DNA from: Paraburkholderia oxyphila NBRC 105797
GTDB lineage: Bacteria > Pseudomonadota > Gammaproteobacteria > Burkholderiales > Burkholderiaceae
DNA length: 33,016 nucleotides
Direction: 5' to 3'
NCBI RefSeq assembly: GCF_000685075.1
Contig: NZ_BAYD01000114.1
Location: 1-33,016 of the forward strand
A program made the position numbers and the translations under genes. The notes beneath the pieces are model-generated. The model worked only from the letters and a program-made list of their open reading frames with translations. It searched no databases and was not told the DNA's origin. Below, piece after piece: positions 7,206 through 14,406 of this stretch (position 1 is the first letter of the stretch; each line of letters starts with the position of its first letter).

Positions 7206-8231
7206 ATGCTCGAAAGCCCGATCGGGTCTTCCGCCGAAGGCGGACCATCCGCACAGACGCATGAATTCGCCATGCACTTCGCGCTGCGTCATGCGACGCT
7301 CGCGCCCTCGAGCCACAACAGCCAGCCCTGGCGTTTCGTGCTCGGCGAGGACAGTGTGATGCTCTGCGCGGACCGCCTGCGCGCCTTGCCCGTGGTCGAC
7401 CCCTACGACCGCGAGCTCATCATCAGTTGTGGCGCGGCACTCTTCAATCTGCGCGTGGCGCTCGCCAGTCTCGGCATCGGCTACGCGATCACGCTTTTTC
7501 CGTCGAGCGTCGACCCTGATCTGCTCGCCGAGGTGCGCCTGCATCGCAACCGCCCTACCGGCGGGGAACTCGCCGCCCTCGTGAGCACGATTCAGGAGCG
7601 CGTCACCACGCGCCATGCGTTCTCCCCGGAGCCCGTCGACGTCACCATCGAACGGCACCTGATGGAAGCCGCGCGCGCCGAAGGCGTCGAAGTTGCCTGC
7701 GTGAGCGCCACCGAGCCGCGCAATGCGATCGCCGACCTCGTTGCCGAGGCCGACCGGCAGCAATTCGCCGATCCGCGGTTCAGGCGCGAACTCGCGAAGT
7801 GGATCCACCCGCGCCATACCGACGACGGCATGCCGGCCTACGCGGCCGGGCTCGGCTCTTTGCTGGACTTCGCCACGCCGCTCGTCGCATCCGCGATCCG
7901 GACGTTCGACCTCGGCGGCGGCGTAGCCGCAACGCACCGCGAACTTGCAGTGGGCTCGCCACTGCTGCTGTGTCTCGCGACTGGCGTCGACGACGCGCAA
8001 GCCTGGCTCGCCACGGGTCAGGCCCTCGAGCGGGTCCTGCTGGTGGCGACGCTGCACGGGCTGTGCGCCTCCTACCTGAACCAGCCCATCGAGATGGGCG
8101 GCCTGCGCGCGCGGCTAGGTCCACTGGCCGGGTTGCCGAACGCATACTTTCCACAGCTTCTGCTGCGCATCGGACATGGGACGCCCGACGCGGCGACGCC
8201 ACGCCGCCCGCTTGCGGAAGTCGTGTCGTAG
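7206..8231 (+). CDS. Acg-family nitroreductase-like flavoprotein
   Basis: The protein has 341 residues from ATG 7206, with AAGGGAG upstream. The N-terminal LRHATLAPSSHNSQPWRF is the FMN-pocket signature of nitroreductase-fold proteins, followed by DPYDRELIISCGAALFNLRVA. The double-length arrangement with a second half ending NQPIEMGGLRARLG and FPQLLLRIGHG matches the Acg group (mycobacterial Rv2032). In that family the lid is altered so that the protein may bind FMN without normal nitroreductase turnover. A flavin-sequestering or redox role under hypoxia is therefore plausible but unproven. It starts 62 bases after a Usp gene, probably in the same transcript. The mycobacterial acg gene is likewise co-regulated with Usp, hspX and pfkB by DosR. 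Confidence 0.85.
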   Translation: MLESPIGSSAEGGPSAQTHEFAMHFALRHATLAPSSHNSQPWRFVLGEDSVMLCADRLRALPVVDPYDRELIISCGAALFNLRVALASLGIGYAITLFPSSVDPDLLAEVRLHRNRPTGGELAALVSTIQERVTTRHAFSPEPVDVTIERHLMEAARAEGVEVACVSATEPRNAIADLVAEADRQQFADPRFRRELAKWIHPRHTDDGMPAYAAGLGSLLDFATPLVASAIRTFDLGGGVAATHRELAVGSPLLLCLATGVDDAQAWLATGQALERVLLVATLHGLCASYLNQPIEMGGLRARLGPLAGLPNAYFPQLLLRIGHGTPDAATPRRPLAEVVS

Positions 8232-8378
8232 CAGCCGTGGGGGCTGCGAAGGCCCATCAAGCATAAAAGGGCCAAACCCGGCACGGTTTGTGCCCTACTG
8301 TGCAACGTATCGTGCAGCGCTCGCGGCGGCGCAGAGCCCAAGCCAGCCGACGGCGACGCGCGCCTGAACGAAGCGCGT

Positions 8379-8936
8379 ATGATGAGCATCATCCGCGCGT
8401 CGATGGACGGCATCATCACCGTCGACGAAGCTCAGCGCGTCGTCATCTTCAACCCGGCCGCCGAGTTCGTGTTCGGCGTCTCTGCCATGGAAACCATCGG
8501 CACTCCGCTTTCGGGCTTCATTCCCGCGCGCTTACGCGCGGCGTGCGAACAGCACGTTGGCCAGTTCGGCACCCCAGGCGTCACCAAGCGCCAGATGGGC
8601 CGCCAGCAGCGAGTCCTCTACGGGCTGCGCGCCAACGGCGAGGCGTTTCCCTTCGAGGCGTCGATTTCGCAGATCTCCCGCAAGCTCTACACGGTCATGC
8701 TGCGCGACATCACGGAGCTGCGGCGGACGCAGACTTCGCTCAAGCGCCCGCGCGCGCAACAGCGGGCACTCTCCGCCAATCTGCAGACCATACGCGAGAC
8801 CGAAAAAACGCCTATCGCACGCGAGCTGCACGACGATCTCGGCCAGCAGCTCACCGCGCTCAAGTTCGCCCCCTGCGCACCCGAGCACCGGCTCGTCGCC
8901 CTCCAGGCCGAGGAGACCGCGTCATGTTCAAGGTGA
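8379..8936 (+). pseudogene. truncated PAS sensor histidine kinase (ATPase domain lost)
   Basis: The frame encodes a PAS domain (DGIITVDEAQRVVIFNPAAE through the PAC end YTVMLRDITELRRTQ). It is followed by a HisKA_3 dimerisation segment with the phosphoacceptor motif IARELHDDLGQQLTALK. The homology then stops: about 20 unrelated residues lead to a stop, and no HATPase_c domain (N, G1, G2 boxes) follows. The frame runs into the response regulator start, overlapping it by 13 bases. The N-terminus may also be cut; the frame is open upstream to about 8280 but ATG 8379 has no good ribosome binding site. The likely cause is a deletion of roughly 100-130 codons. The product could still sense or dimerise but cannot autophosphorylate. 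Confidence 0.78.
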
Positions 8937-9571
8937 TCCTCGCCGACGACCACACGCTCGTGCGTGACGGTCTGCGCCGCATCCTGCAGGACGCCCACGA
9001 TTTCGAAATCGTGGGCGAAGGCTGTGACAGCGCCACCACGCTCGCGCTCGTGCGGGGGCGCGAAGCCAGCGTGCTGGTGCTCGATCTTTCGATGCCGGGG
9101 CGCAGCGGGGTGGAGCTCATCAAGCAGATCAAGGAAGAGAAGCCCGCGCTGCGCATCCTCGTGCTGACCATGCATGCCGAGCAGCAATACGCAGTACGCG
9201 CGTTCAAGGCCGGCGCCTCGGGCTATCTCACCAAGGAAAGCGCCAGCGCCGAGCTCGTGAACGCCGTGACGAAGGTGGCCACGGGCGGCGTCTACGTGAG
9301 CATGGCGATGGCCGAACGCTTTGCGCAAAACCTCATCGAGCCCGCCGACACCCCGCCGCACCAGCGGCTTTCCGACCGCGAATTCGAGGTCTTCCGGCGC
9401 CTTGCCGCAGGGGAGACCATTACCGAAATCGCCAGGGCACTCTGCGTGAGCGCCAAGACCGTGAGCACCTACAAGGTCCGCATCCTCGAAAAGATGGAGA
9501 TGCCGCACGAAGCCGCGCTCGTACGCTACGCCCTGCTCCACAAGATTCTCGACGATCAAGACGAAATCTAA
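8924..9571 (+). CDS. NarL/FixJ-type (LuxR HTH) response regulator
   Basis: The protein has 215 residues; ATG 8924 follows GAGGAGA. The receiver domain has the acidic pair DD (residues 8-9), phosphoacceptor Asp54 in VLDLSMPGRSG, Thr82 and Lys104 (GYLTKE). The C-terminal LuxR-type helix-turn-helix spans about residues 148-210 (LSDREFEVFRRLAAGETITEIA, then SAKTVSTYKVRILEKM). All receiver residues needed for phosphorylation are present. Its partner kinase is broken, so phosphorylation would have to come from another HisKA_3 kinase or a small phosphodonor. It belongs to the same group as NreC, NarL and DosR. Two NreC-like palindromes in this window (3935-3956 and 9639-9656) are candidate targets, one just downstream of its own gene. 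Confidence 0.9.
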   Translation: MFKVILADDHTLVRDGLRRILQDAHDFEIVGEGCDSATTLALVRGREASVLVLDLSMPGRSGVELIKQIKEEKPALRILVLTMHAEQQYAVRAFKAGASGYLTKESASAELVNAVTKVATGGVYVSMAMAERFAQNLIEPADTPPHQRLSDREFEVFRRLAAGETITEIARALCVSAKTVSTYKVRILEKMEMPHEAALVRYALLHKILDDQDEI

Positions 9572-9638
9572 TCTAAGGACCGTTCACGCCAACAACCGGC
9601 TGAGTGCTCCGCCGGGCCGTGTCACCTCGCCGCACAAC

Positions 9639-9656
9639 TGTAGGAATTTCCCTACA
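9639..9656. promoter_or_regulatory. TGTAGG-N6-CCTACA palindrome, NreC-like operator candidate
   Basis: TGTAGG (9639-9644) and CCTACA (9651-9656) are perfect complements separated by six bases, with the same geometry as the arms at 3937-3954. The site lies between the response regulator and a possible micro-ORF followed by fnr, so it could control fnr expression. Confidence 0.55.
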
Positions 9657-9708
9657 CTTCTTCTTCCGTGCGTACGTAACTTTCCATCCCCGCCGATTTA
9701 TTTTCGAG

Positions 9709-9840
9709 ATGGCGCCGCCGATACTGGCTACGTGGAAACGAGCTGGCGCCGAATTCTTTTTCGACAAGACATCTGAATTCGACGCTGCGTGTCACGCCAT
9801 TGAAGCGCTTGCGAAAGCGCGCGCGAGTGCCGCGCGCTGA
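9709..9840 (+). CDS. possible 43-residue protein
   Basis: ATG 9709 opens a 43-residue frame, MAPPILATWKRAGAEFFFDK and onward, with an amphipathic Ala-rich C-terminus (FDAACHAIEALAKARASAAR). It ends 13 bases before fnr. No convincing ribosome binding site precedes it. In its favour, it follows an NreC-like operator and its composition is plausible for a small soluble protein. It matches nothing I know. The stretch may instead be the fnr leader. Confidence 0.35.
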   Translation: MAPPILATWKRAGAEFFFDKTSEFDAACHAIEALAKARASAAR

Positions 9841-9853
9841 ACTGGAGACGACC

Positions 9854-10642
9854 ATGTATGCCGATCCCGTGTGCGAATCCTCCCTGCCGATGGCGTCGCC
9901 GACTCAGTGGCCGGTGGTGTCGCTGCGCCCCGTGGAGCAGGAGGCTGTGCCGCGCCGCGCTGCCTCGCGCTGCTCCACCTGTTCGCTGCGCGCGGTCTGC
10001 ATGCCCTCGGACCTCACCTCCATGGAACTCCAGCAGCTCGACACCGTTGTCCTCACGACCCGCCACGTGCATCGCGGCGAGGCCCTCTTTCGCACGCACG
10101 ATGCGTTCCAGAGCCTGTACGCCGTGCGCACCGGGTCGTTCAAAACGGTCGTCATGCACCGCGATGGCCGCGAGCAGGTGACGGGCTTTCAGATCCCCGG
10201 CGAGCCGCTCGGTCTCGACGGCGTCTGCACGGGCACGCACAACTGCGAAGCAATCGCGCTCGAGGACAGTACGGTCTGCATCATTCCGTTCGGCCAGTTC
10301 GAATCACTGTGCCGCGAGAGCCGCCGCATGCAGCGCCATCTCTACCAGTTGATGAGCGGCGAGATCGTGCGCGAATCGAGCCTCATGATGCTGCTGGGCA
10401 CGATGACCGCGGAGCAGCGGCTCGCCTCCTTCCTGCTCGATCTCGCGGCGCGCTTTCGCACGCGCGGCTATTCCGGCGCGCAATTCAATCTGAAGATGAG
10501 CCGTGAGGAAATCGGCTGCTTTCTCGGCATGAAGCTCGAAACCGTGAGCCGGATGTTCTCCCGTTTTCACCGCGATGGGCTCGTTCAGCCGAGCGGCAAG
10601 CAGATCCGCATCGTCGATGCAGAGGGGCTTGCTCGTGTGTGA
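9854..10642 (+). CDS. fnr: FNR-type [4Fe-4S] oxygen-sensing transcription regulator
   Basis: The protein has 262 residues; ATG 9854 is preceded by GGAG. The N-terminal CSTCSLRAVC (residues 40-49) has the C-2X-C-5X-C spacing of E. coli FNR, and Cys142 (STVCIIPF) matches the fourth ligand, so an oxygen-labile [4Fe-4S] cluster is expected. A cyclic-nucleotide-binding-type beta-roll follows, then a long dimerisation helix. The winged helix contains SREEIGCFLGMKLETVSRMF, whose recognition helix E229-x-x-S232-R233 reads TTGAT half-sites. It therefore fits the many TTGAY-N4-RTCAA boxes in this window. No full FNR box precedes the gene, but the palindrome at 9639-9656 does, suggesting input from the response regulator. 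It is followed by a cytochrome c gene. Confidence 0.92.
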   Translation: MYADPVCESSLPMASPTQWPVVSLRPVEQEAVPRRAASRCSTCSLRAVCMPSDLTSMELQQLDTVVLTTRHVHRGEALFRTHDAFQSLYAVRTGSFKTVVMHRDGREQVTGFQIPGEPLGLDGVCTGTHNCEAIALEDSTVCIIPFGQFESLCRESRRMQRHLYQLMSGEIVRESSLMMLLGTMTAEQRLASFLLDLAARFRTRGYSGAQFNLKMSREEIGCFLGMKLETVSRMFSRFHRDGLVQPSGKQIRIVDAEGLARV

Positions 10643-10749
10643 CCGCCGGGACGGCCCGGATATCCGTTCTTGATGGTGTTGGCATAGCGGGCCTCGTCAG
10701 CCGGGGCGCGTGTGTTTTGCGGCATGCGCGCCGCACAAGGAGACAAGTC

Positions 10750-11145
10750 ATGGCCCTTCATCTCCCGGCTGTCGCGTTAGATCAGCCGCGTTCGCCCGGC
10801 CGCTTGCGCTCGAGCACAACGTTGGTACGGGCGGTCGCGGCGCTTGCTGTCTCAATGCCGGTAGCAGGCGCGGTTGCCCAACCTCCGGAACCGAGCAATC
10901 TGATCGATCAGCAACACTGCATGTTCTGCCATACCTCGGACGCACCGTTTCTCGCGCCATCGTTTCACCAGATCGCGGAACGCTACCGTGACACACCGAA
11001 CGCAAGCACGATGCTCGAAGAAAAGCTCAGGCATGGCGGCAAGGCGCATTGGGGCGACATGTCGATGCCCTTGCCCGATGACCGCGGCGGGCCGCTCTCG
11101 GCAGAAGACGCGCGCACGCTCGTCCAGTGGGTGCTGAGCCAGTAG
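10750..11145 (+). CDS. monohaem class I cytochrome c (c551/c8-like), exported
   Basis: The protein has 131 residues; ATG 10750 follows AAGGAG (10737-10742). An N-terminal polar stretch precedes a hydrophobic signal segment (about residues 24-43, ending AGAVAQ), so the mature protein should be periplasmic. Haem attachment is CMFCH (57-61), and the axial Met is probably Met106 in HWGDMSMPLP, as in c551-type cytochromes. It should carry single electrons to a periplasmic oxidase or reductase. It lies 107 bases downstream of fnr in the same direction with no FNR box between, so its promoter is not evident. Confidence 0.85.
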   Translation: MALHLPAVALDQPRSPGRLRSSTTLVRAVAALAVSMPVAGAVAQPPEPSNLIDQQHCMFCHTSDAPFLAPSFHQIAERYRDTPNASTMLEEKLRHGGKAHWGDMSMPLPDDRGGPLSAEDARTLVQWVLSQ

Positions 11146-11173
11146 ATTCGCACTCGTACACCGGAGCGCCACC

Positions 11174-11563
11174 ATGCGTGTCACGCTTCATCTCGACAGT
11201 TTCGGCCGGTTTGCCCCCGGCACCTATGCCATCGTCTGGATCGACAAAGAGGCCGGCAAATGGTCCCGCGAAGGTCACGCGTGCGTCGACTTGCCGGCGT
11301 GGGGCCGCTACCGCACCGTGCAAGGCGCCACGTATCTCATCGCGGGAGAAAATTGCGCCGCCCCTTGCACGCTCGAAGGACTCGATCTCTCGGCGGTCGA
11401 CGGCCCATTCGAGGGCGAATGCGGCCGTGTGCAATGGCATGGCGTCACGCAGGCAGCCGTCGACGGAGCCCGGCACGTGCAGTGCGTCGACGAGTCCCTC
11501 TGCACGCCCGAGGAAAGCCTGTCCGCCGACGAAGATGCAACAGACAGAATCAGGATCGCCTGA
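11174..11563 (+). CDS. hypothetical protein with six cysteines (129 aa)
   Basis: ATG 11174 follows CGGAG, and the gene starts 28 bases after the cytochrome c stop, so the two are probably co-transcribed. The 129 residues contain six Cys, two as CAAPC, and several aromatic residues in the N-terminal half (FGRFAPGTYAIVWID). No signal peptide or membrane helix is visible. The C-terminal tail is acidic (EESLSADEDATD). I recognise no family. The Cys content and position next to a cytochrome suggest redox or metal chemistry, but this is only inference. Confidence 0.6.
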   Translation: MRVTLHLDSFGRFAPGTYAIVWIDKEAGKWSREGHACVDLPAWGRYRTVQGATYLIAGENCAAPCTLEGLDLSAVDGPFEGECGRVQWHGVTQAAVDGARHVQCVDESLCTPEESLSADEDATDRIRIA

Positions 11564-11587
11564 TCCTTTCAACGCGCCGTTCAACGT

Positions 11588-11929
11588 TCAATGATCGCGC
11601 CGCATGCTGCCGTATCCCGGCAAGCCGCCTGAAGCGCCCGCCAATTTCAGCTCGCGCTCGGCCGCATCGAATGCCTCACGCATCGCGACGACCGGATCTT
11701 CGCCAGTGCAATGGACGATGGGCTTGAGCTCGCTCGAAGCCGAAAATAGATCGAGACGCACGTCGTAAGCCTGGCGATGATCGCCGTCGCGTAGCGACTC
11801 GATCGCGAGATGGCAGGCTCTCAGCAACCCGCTAAAGCGTTCGAGACGCAATAACTGGACATCAGCCTCCGCTTCGATGGCGGCAGACCCCGCAAAGCCC
11901 AGATAGACAATCTGCATTCCGAGTCCCAT
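11588..11929 (-). CDS. HPF/RaiA-like ribosome-associated protein, copy 1
   Basis: The product has 113 residues. ATG 11929 is chosen over ATG 11932 because the paralogue at 32188 begins MGIGMQI where this begins MGLGMQI; GGGAG lies just upstream. The order is that of HPF/sigma-54-modulation proteins: MQIVYLGF (strand 1), a helix with LLRLERFSGLLRACHLAIE, YDVRLDLF (central strand), then a helix with VAMREAFDAAERELK. Such proteins bind the 30S decoding centre and inactivate or dimerise ribosomes in stationary or anoxic cells. The match is by fold pattern rather than strong identity. A Gly-rich basic tail follows the domain. The 295 bases upstream hold no obvious FNR box; transcription may come from the DUF1488 gene. 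Confidence 0.7.
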   Translation of the reverse strand: MGLGMQIVYLGFAGSAAIEAEADVQLLRLERFSGLLRACHLAIESLRDGDHRQAYDVRLDLFSASSELKPIVHCTGEDPVVAMREAFDAAERELKLAGASGGLPGYGSMRRDH

Positions 11930-12224
11930 CATCCGGGCTCCCATGTCGGCCCATCCTTTTCGCGTGCGCGCGCCGAAGGTGCAGTTCGCCCTATACCCGC
12001 ATCGCGTGGCAATTCTTGAGCTCGATTCACAACCTTCGCGCAGGCCGTCCAGCACCGCGGCCGACTCCGTCTCGAAGACTCGATGGTGAGCAAAAGCATG
12101 GCCGAATGGTGCTTCGGGCGAACTCTGCGTGATGCTGATGTTGCACGCGAGGACTCTCCCTGCGGCGCTGGCGACGTCACCGCTTCGACGATCCAAATAC
12201 CTGCGTCACCCCTGCCTCTCAGGG
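11930..12224. other. gap without a supported gene
   Basis: Overlapping frames here are Arg/Ser-rich and lack ribosome binding sites, and none looks like protein. No FNR box or terminator is clear. Confidence 0.4.
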
Positions 12225-12542
12225 TCATGACGCTGGTCTGCCTCGCGTACGCCCCAGTGCGCATCCTTTCCCATAGAGCCTGAACATGCCGCTGTGCAGC
12301 AACACCGGCGCACCGCGCGTTGCTTCGATCAACGTCGCCGCGGTCTCCTCGATGGCAGTGCGATGCGTGCAGAACGCTTCGACGAGATCCCGCTCACAGA
12401 TCGATGACGCATCGAAGTGGTCTTCGAGCGCTTCGGCCGTGATGCCGCATTCGATCCGCTTGCCATCCACGTCGGCGGGAAATACCAGCGTGTAGCACTC
12501 CGAGTCGTATTGGGGCGCCATGCGGGGGAACAAAATTTCCAT
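12225..12542 (-). CDS. DUF1488-family small protein
   Basis: The protein has 105 residues; ATG 12542 is preceded by GGAGGGAAAGG. The sequence shows the DUF1488 pattern: MEILFP at the start, YTLVFPADVDGKRIECGI, then TAEALEDHF and a helix EAFCTHRTAIEETAATLIEA. The domain covers nearly the whole protein; the last about 15 residues (RLYGKGCALGRTRGR) are a basic extension. The function of this family is unknown. It is common in Burkholderiales. An FNR box centred 90.5 bases upstream (12626-12639) suggests anaerobic induction, and the HPF-like gene lies downstream on the same strand. Confidence 0.78.
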   Translation of the reverse strand: MEILFPRMAPQYDSECYTLVFPADVDGKRIECGITAEALEDHFDASSICERDLVEAFCTHRTAIEETAATLIEATRGAPVLLHSGMFRLYGKGCALGRTRGRPAS

Positions 12543-12625
12543 GACCTTTCCCTCCTCACCCGCGCCAGCGGCACGCCGTTCAACGGGCGATTAAATTCAG
12601 GATAAGGTCCGACAGGACGTGGCCG

Positions 12626-12639
12626 TTGACGCATATCAA
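12626..12639 (-). promoter_or_regulatory. FNR box upstream of DUF1488 gene
   Basis: TTGACGCATATCAA, full consensus, has a centre at 12632.5 that predicts a minus-strand start near 12591, 49 bases before ATG 12542. It overlaps the 3' end of the preceding Usp gene. Confidence 0.8.
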
Positions 12640-13484
12640 TTCAATGAAAGCCGCTCACAACCGCGAGACCCAAGCGCTGCGAACGGCACGAGCAGCAGCG
12701 GCAACACCGTACGTTGCGCGACATCGGCCGCGACGCTCGCGTAGCGCCAGCGCTCGCCCGCCTGGCCGCCGCGCGTGCCGAGCACCAGCAGGTCGGCGCG
12801 CCACTGCAGCCCCGCTTCTACGATCGCATGGGAAGCGGCTTCGCCATCGTGCTGCGCCTCGAGAACGACCGCGTCGAAATCCTCCGGATGCAGCGCATCC
12901 GCCGGTTCACATGCCAGATAGCCCACCCGCACCGCCGCATCCGGTGCGGCGATGCGCGCGGCCTCCCGAACGGCGAGGGCGGACGCGGCACTGCCGTCGC
13001 TCGCGACAAAAATGCGCTGCGGCGGCACCCGGCACCGGTGCGCGAAAGGCGTGGGCAGCACCAGGACGGGACATCGCGCCGCGCCCGCAAGCATGACTGG
13101 GCAGGACGGTGCGCCGATCACCAGTTGGGCCTGCGAGGCGCACGCTGCCTGCGCCAGTGTCTGCGTCTGCCCCGTTCGCGCGGCCAGTTCAAGGATCTCC
13201 ATGTTGACCTGAATTCCGCGCCGCGCGAGCGTTTCGCAAGCGGCGTCCACCGTTGCGGCGAGCACGATCCGTCTGGTGAAGCCTTGCGCGGCCAGAAATT
13301 CGGCGTCGCCATTGGAAGGCGCACAGGCGAGACCCGCAATGTGGACACGCGCGCCTTGCTGTGCCCAACCCGCTACGCAGTCGAGCAGTGAACCGACGTG
13401 CTCACGTCCGGTCATCAGGACGAAAATGCACGAGAAGGGCGCAACGACTCGCGCATATGCTGTTTTTTCGGCCCTGCGCTTCAT
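12636..13484 (-). CDS. divergent tandem universal stress protein
   Basis: The protein has 282 residues; ATG 13484 follows a strong GGGGGAG. Two Usp folds are present but divergent. Domain 1 (about residues 13-145) has VVAPFSCIFVLMTGREHVGSL and AQLVIGAPSCPVMLAGAARC; domain 2 starts QRIFVASDGSAASALAVREA and ends LLVLGTRGGQAGERWRYASVAADVAQ. The last loop has G-2X-G but then departs from the G-9X-GS pattern, so nucleotide binding is doubtful. It is the least conserved of the tandem Usps here. It ends over the FNR box of the DUF1488 gene and is separated from the Hsp20 gene by a terminator, so it has its own promoter or depends on read-through. Confidence 0.8.
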   Translation of the reverse strand: MKRRAEKTAYARVVAPFSCIFVLMTGREHVGSLLDCVAGWAQQGARVHIAGLACAPSNGDAEFLAAQGFTRRIVLAATVDAACETLARRGIQVNMEILELAARTGQTQTLAQAACASQAQLVIGAPSCPVMLAGAARCPVLVLPTPFAHRCRVPPQRIFVASDGSAASALAVREAARIAAPDAAVRVGYLACEPADALHPEDFDAVVLEAQHDGEAASHAIVEAGLQWRADLLVLGTRGGQAGERWRYASVAADVAQRTVLPLLLVPFAALGSRGCERLSLN

Positions 13485-13549
13485 TGTTCACTCCCCCGCG
13501 CTGGCGTGAGCGCATCGTGTGTCTTCTGGGTAGCCATCACGCTCAAAGC

Positions 13550-13579
13550 AAAAAAGGCGCAGAGGATTACCTCCGCGCC
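13550..13579 (-). terminator. rho-independent terminator after Hsp20 gene
   Basis: On the minus strand a stem of GGCGCGGAG paired with CTCTGCGCC (one mismatch) is followed directly by six T. It lies about 70 bases past the Hsp20 stop codon and upstream of the next Usp gene. Confidence 0.8.
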
Positions 13580-13647
13580 ATGTCGACGCACGCCGTGCGG
13601 ACCTGCACGGGACCATGCGCCGGCCTCCCCGTCACGTATTCAAACTT

Positions 13648-14082
13648 TTATTCGATCTGCAGACGCTTTTGTTCCGCCGCAGCCTTCTTCGGCAGAGTCA
13701 GCGCAAGCACGCCGTCCTGGTACTGGGCGCTTGCGGTGCTCTCATCGATATCGCTCGCGAGCGAGAACGACCGAGCGAACGTGCCGCTATAACGCTCGCG
13801 GCGGATGACCCGCTCGCCTTCTTTCAACTCGGTGTTGCGTTCGACCTTCGCGTGGATCGACACCACATTGCCGTCGATCTTCACGTCGATGTCCTTCTTC
13901 TCCACGCCTGGAAGTTCCGCCTTGACCGTATAAGCCTGGTCGTTCTCGGTCACGTCGAGCTTGATCGCCGCAAGTTCGCTCTCCTGCGTCGCAAGCAGGC
14001 TGCGCATCGGACGAAAAAAACCCTGAAAGAGATCGGAGACCGGCTCCATCGAGAACGGGTCGTAACGTGTCAGATTGCTCAT
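13648..14082 (-). CDS. Hsp20/alpha-crystallin small heat shock protein
   Basis: The protein has 144 residues; ATG 14082 is preceded by AGGAGG. A short N-terminal arm (MSNLTRYDPFSMEPVSDLFQ) precedes the alpha-crystallin domain (about 40-133), with AYTVKAELPGVEKKDIDVKI and the hallmark GVLALTLPKK near its end. The C-terminal tail LQIE is the I-x-I-type anchor for oligomerisation. It is an ATP-independent holdase that binds unfolding proteins in the cytoplasm. A one-mismatch FNR box (14224-14237) lies upstream, and a terminator follows. The mycobacterial counterpart HspX is the best-known DosR product. Confidence 0.93.
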   Translation of the reverse strand: MSNLTRYDPFSMEPVSDLFQGFFRPMRSLLATQESELAAIKLDVTENDQAYTVKAELPGVEKKDIDVKIDGNVVSIHAKVERNTELKEGERVIRRERYSGTFARSFSLASDIDESTASAQYQDGVLALTLPKKAAAEQKRLQIE

Positions 14083-14223
14083 CACATTCCTCCTTTGAGC
14101 TTTTGCGGGCCGCGCAGCCCACTCGATGGACCACACTGCCGCCGGGGTATTTGCCCCCCATGTTGCACGCCGCACTCTGCTGCGTGCGTCGTATTCAATC
14201 TAAGAACGCAGCGATTTCTCCGA

Positions 14224-14237
14224 TTGATCTGCCTCAA
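14224..14237 (-). promoter_or_regulatory. degenerate FNR box upstream of Hsp20 gene
   Basis: TTGATCTGCCTCAA departs from consensus only at the first base of the second half-site (C for R). Its centre is 148.5 bases from the Hsp20 start. It is weaker than the other boxes. Confidence 0.45.
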
Positions 14238-14298
14238 CGCCTTCGCTCGTCCGCGTTACGCGCCACAACTGACGCCTTCTCGCGCCACGAACGGGTGC

Positions 14299-14312
14299 TT
14301 GATTTAAATCAA
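14299..14312 (+). promoter_or_regulatory. FNR box, fully palindromic, upstream of Usp
   Basis: TTGATTTAAATCAA is a perfect palindrome across all 14 bases. Its centre (14305.5) predicts a start near 14347, 60 bases before ATG 14407. It may also act on the divergent Hsp20 gene. Confidence 0.87.
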
Positions 14313-14406
14313 TAGTGAATAGTCCTCCGTCCCTAGACTCGAATCACTTCGTCGCCCACGCCGGGTTGGGCCGCGGTCGCCCTCCCCATCTCGCCGGAGC
14401 CCTGCC

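Noticed and set aside
8288..8923. A 427-residue plus frame running into the response regulator
   Set aside because: Upstream of ATG 8924 it is the out-of-frame reading of the PAS/kinase gene. The regulator starts at 8924 with a proper ribosome binding site and the MFKVILADDH start.
12083..12283. 66-residue plus frame
   Set aside because: No ribosome binding site and unconvincing composition; it lies between two minus-strand genes.
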